Positions 20,453 to 20,507 of a stretch of 20,507 bases of DNA are shown piece after piece. The position numbers and the translations under genes were made by a program. The notes under the pieces were generated by a model, which searched no databases, was not told the origin of the DNA, and saw only the letters and a program-made list of their open reading frames with translations. Source of the DNA: a virus. Each line of letters opens with the position of its first letter. The stretch's first letter is position 1. The stretch covers positions 1 to 20,507 of the IMG/VR virus record IMGVR_UViG_3300031841_003833; one strand, 5' to 3'.

Positions 20453-20507
20453 CTTTTACTCTCTTTATTTTGCGGTCTAATATTCTCTTGTACTTCAAGA
20501 CTTTTTT
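20449..20507 (-). CDS. 3' end of an upstream gene cut by the window edge
   Basis: From the right edge one frame stays open for 18 codons and ends in TGA overlapping the next ATG (ATGA), the same coupling used elsewhere in this gene run. The visible residues are KSLEVQENIRPQNKESKR. Too little remains to identify the protein. Confidence 0.4.
   Translation of the reverse strand, partial: KSLEVQENIRPQNKESKR

Noticed and set aside
1-20507. tRNA genes, rRNA, insertion sequences, integrase or attachment sites
   Set aside because: Read-through of the gaps, all under about 90 bases, shows no room for a tRNA, and no transposase or recombinase motif was seen in any frame.

Overview
The window reads as one arm of a large double-stranded DNA tailed bacteriophage genome, probably from an aquatic or marine environment. 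All 32 supported genes lie on the minus strand, packed head to tail with many ATGA, TAATG or short overlaps, no RNA genes, and no gap above about 90 bases. The mix is typical of a big lytic phage: a C-family replicase (DnaE type), dUTPase, a GMP reductase/IMP dehydrogenase family enzyme, GroEL, a small heat-shock protein, glutaredoxin, a ClpP-like protease, a peptidoglycan amidase and many small unrecognised proteins. The amidase implies a bacterial host with peptidoglycan. I cannot name the phage or the host. One short secreted protein faintly suggests a deltaproteobacterial-type host.

In transcription order (right to left), the first block (20507 to 12237) is replication, nucleotide and regulatory genes: an unknown 267-aa protein, a Gly/Ser/Met-rich protein, a putative nucleotidyltransferase that appears to start at AUA, DnaE, dUTPase, a zinc-ribbon protein, an unknown protein, the GuaB/GuaC-family enzyme, a possible ribbon-helix-helix protein and a cysteine-rich mini sigma-region-4 protein. 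The second block (12171 to 8252) looks virion- or lysis-related: an acidic protein with three perfect 45-bp repeats, a 132-aa unknown, the ClpP-like protease, the amidase and a possible PD-(D/E)XK-fold protein. The third block (8187 to 5383) is GroEL, a coiled-coil/membrane-tail protein and small unknowns. The fourth (5381 to 1875) is accessory or host-manipulation: glutaredoxin with an overlapping gene, unknowns, a Mom/GNAT-like protein, a SET-domain protein, a cupin and Hsp20. A clear intrinsic terminator ends that unit. The left edge holds a small secreted protein, an unknown, and a truncated protein with a TKWC motif.

Two kinds of upstream signal can be seen. Four gaps carry near-consensus sigma-70 promoters, each with the core CTTGACAA at -35 and each nearly touching the stop codon of the upstream gene. 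They serve hsp20, a 98-aa gene (apparently leaderless), groEL and the 132-aa gene. Four other gaps carry an ACTATTTAT-like element, upstream of the secreted protein, the coiled-coil protein, clpP and the repeat protein. This may be a second, phage-specific promoter class, and the mini sigma-like protein is the obvious candidate partner. That link is inference.

The most unusual points are the AUA start, the 125-base overlap of glutaredoxin with a gene that has a perfect ribosome-binding site, the Asp-to-Asn change in the ClpP-like triad, the mini sigma/RHH gene pair, and the clustering of Mom-like, SET, cupin, glutaredoxin and Hsp20 genes.
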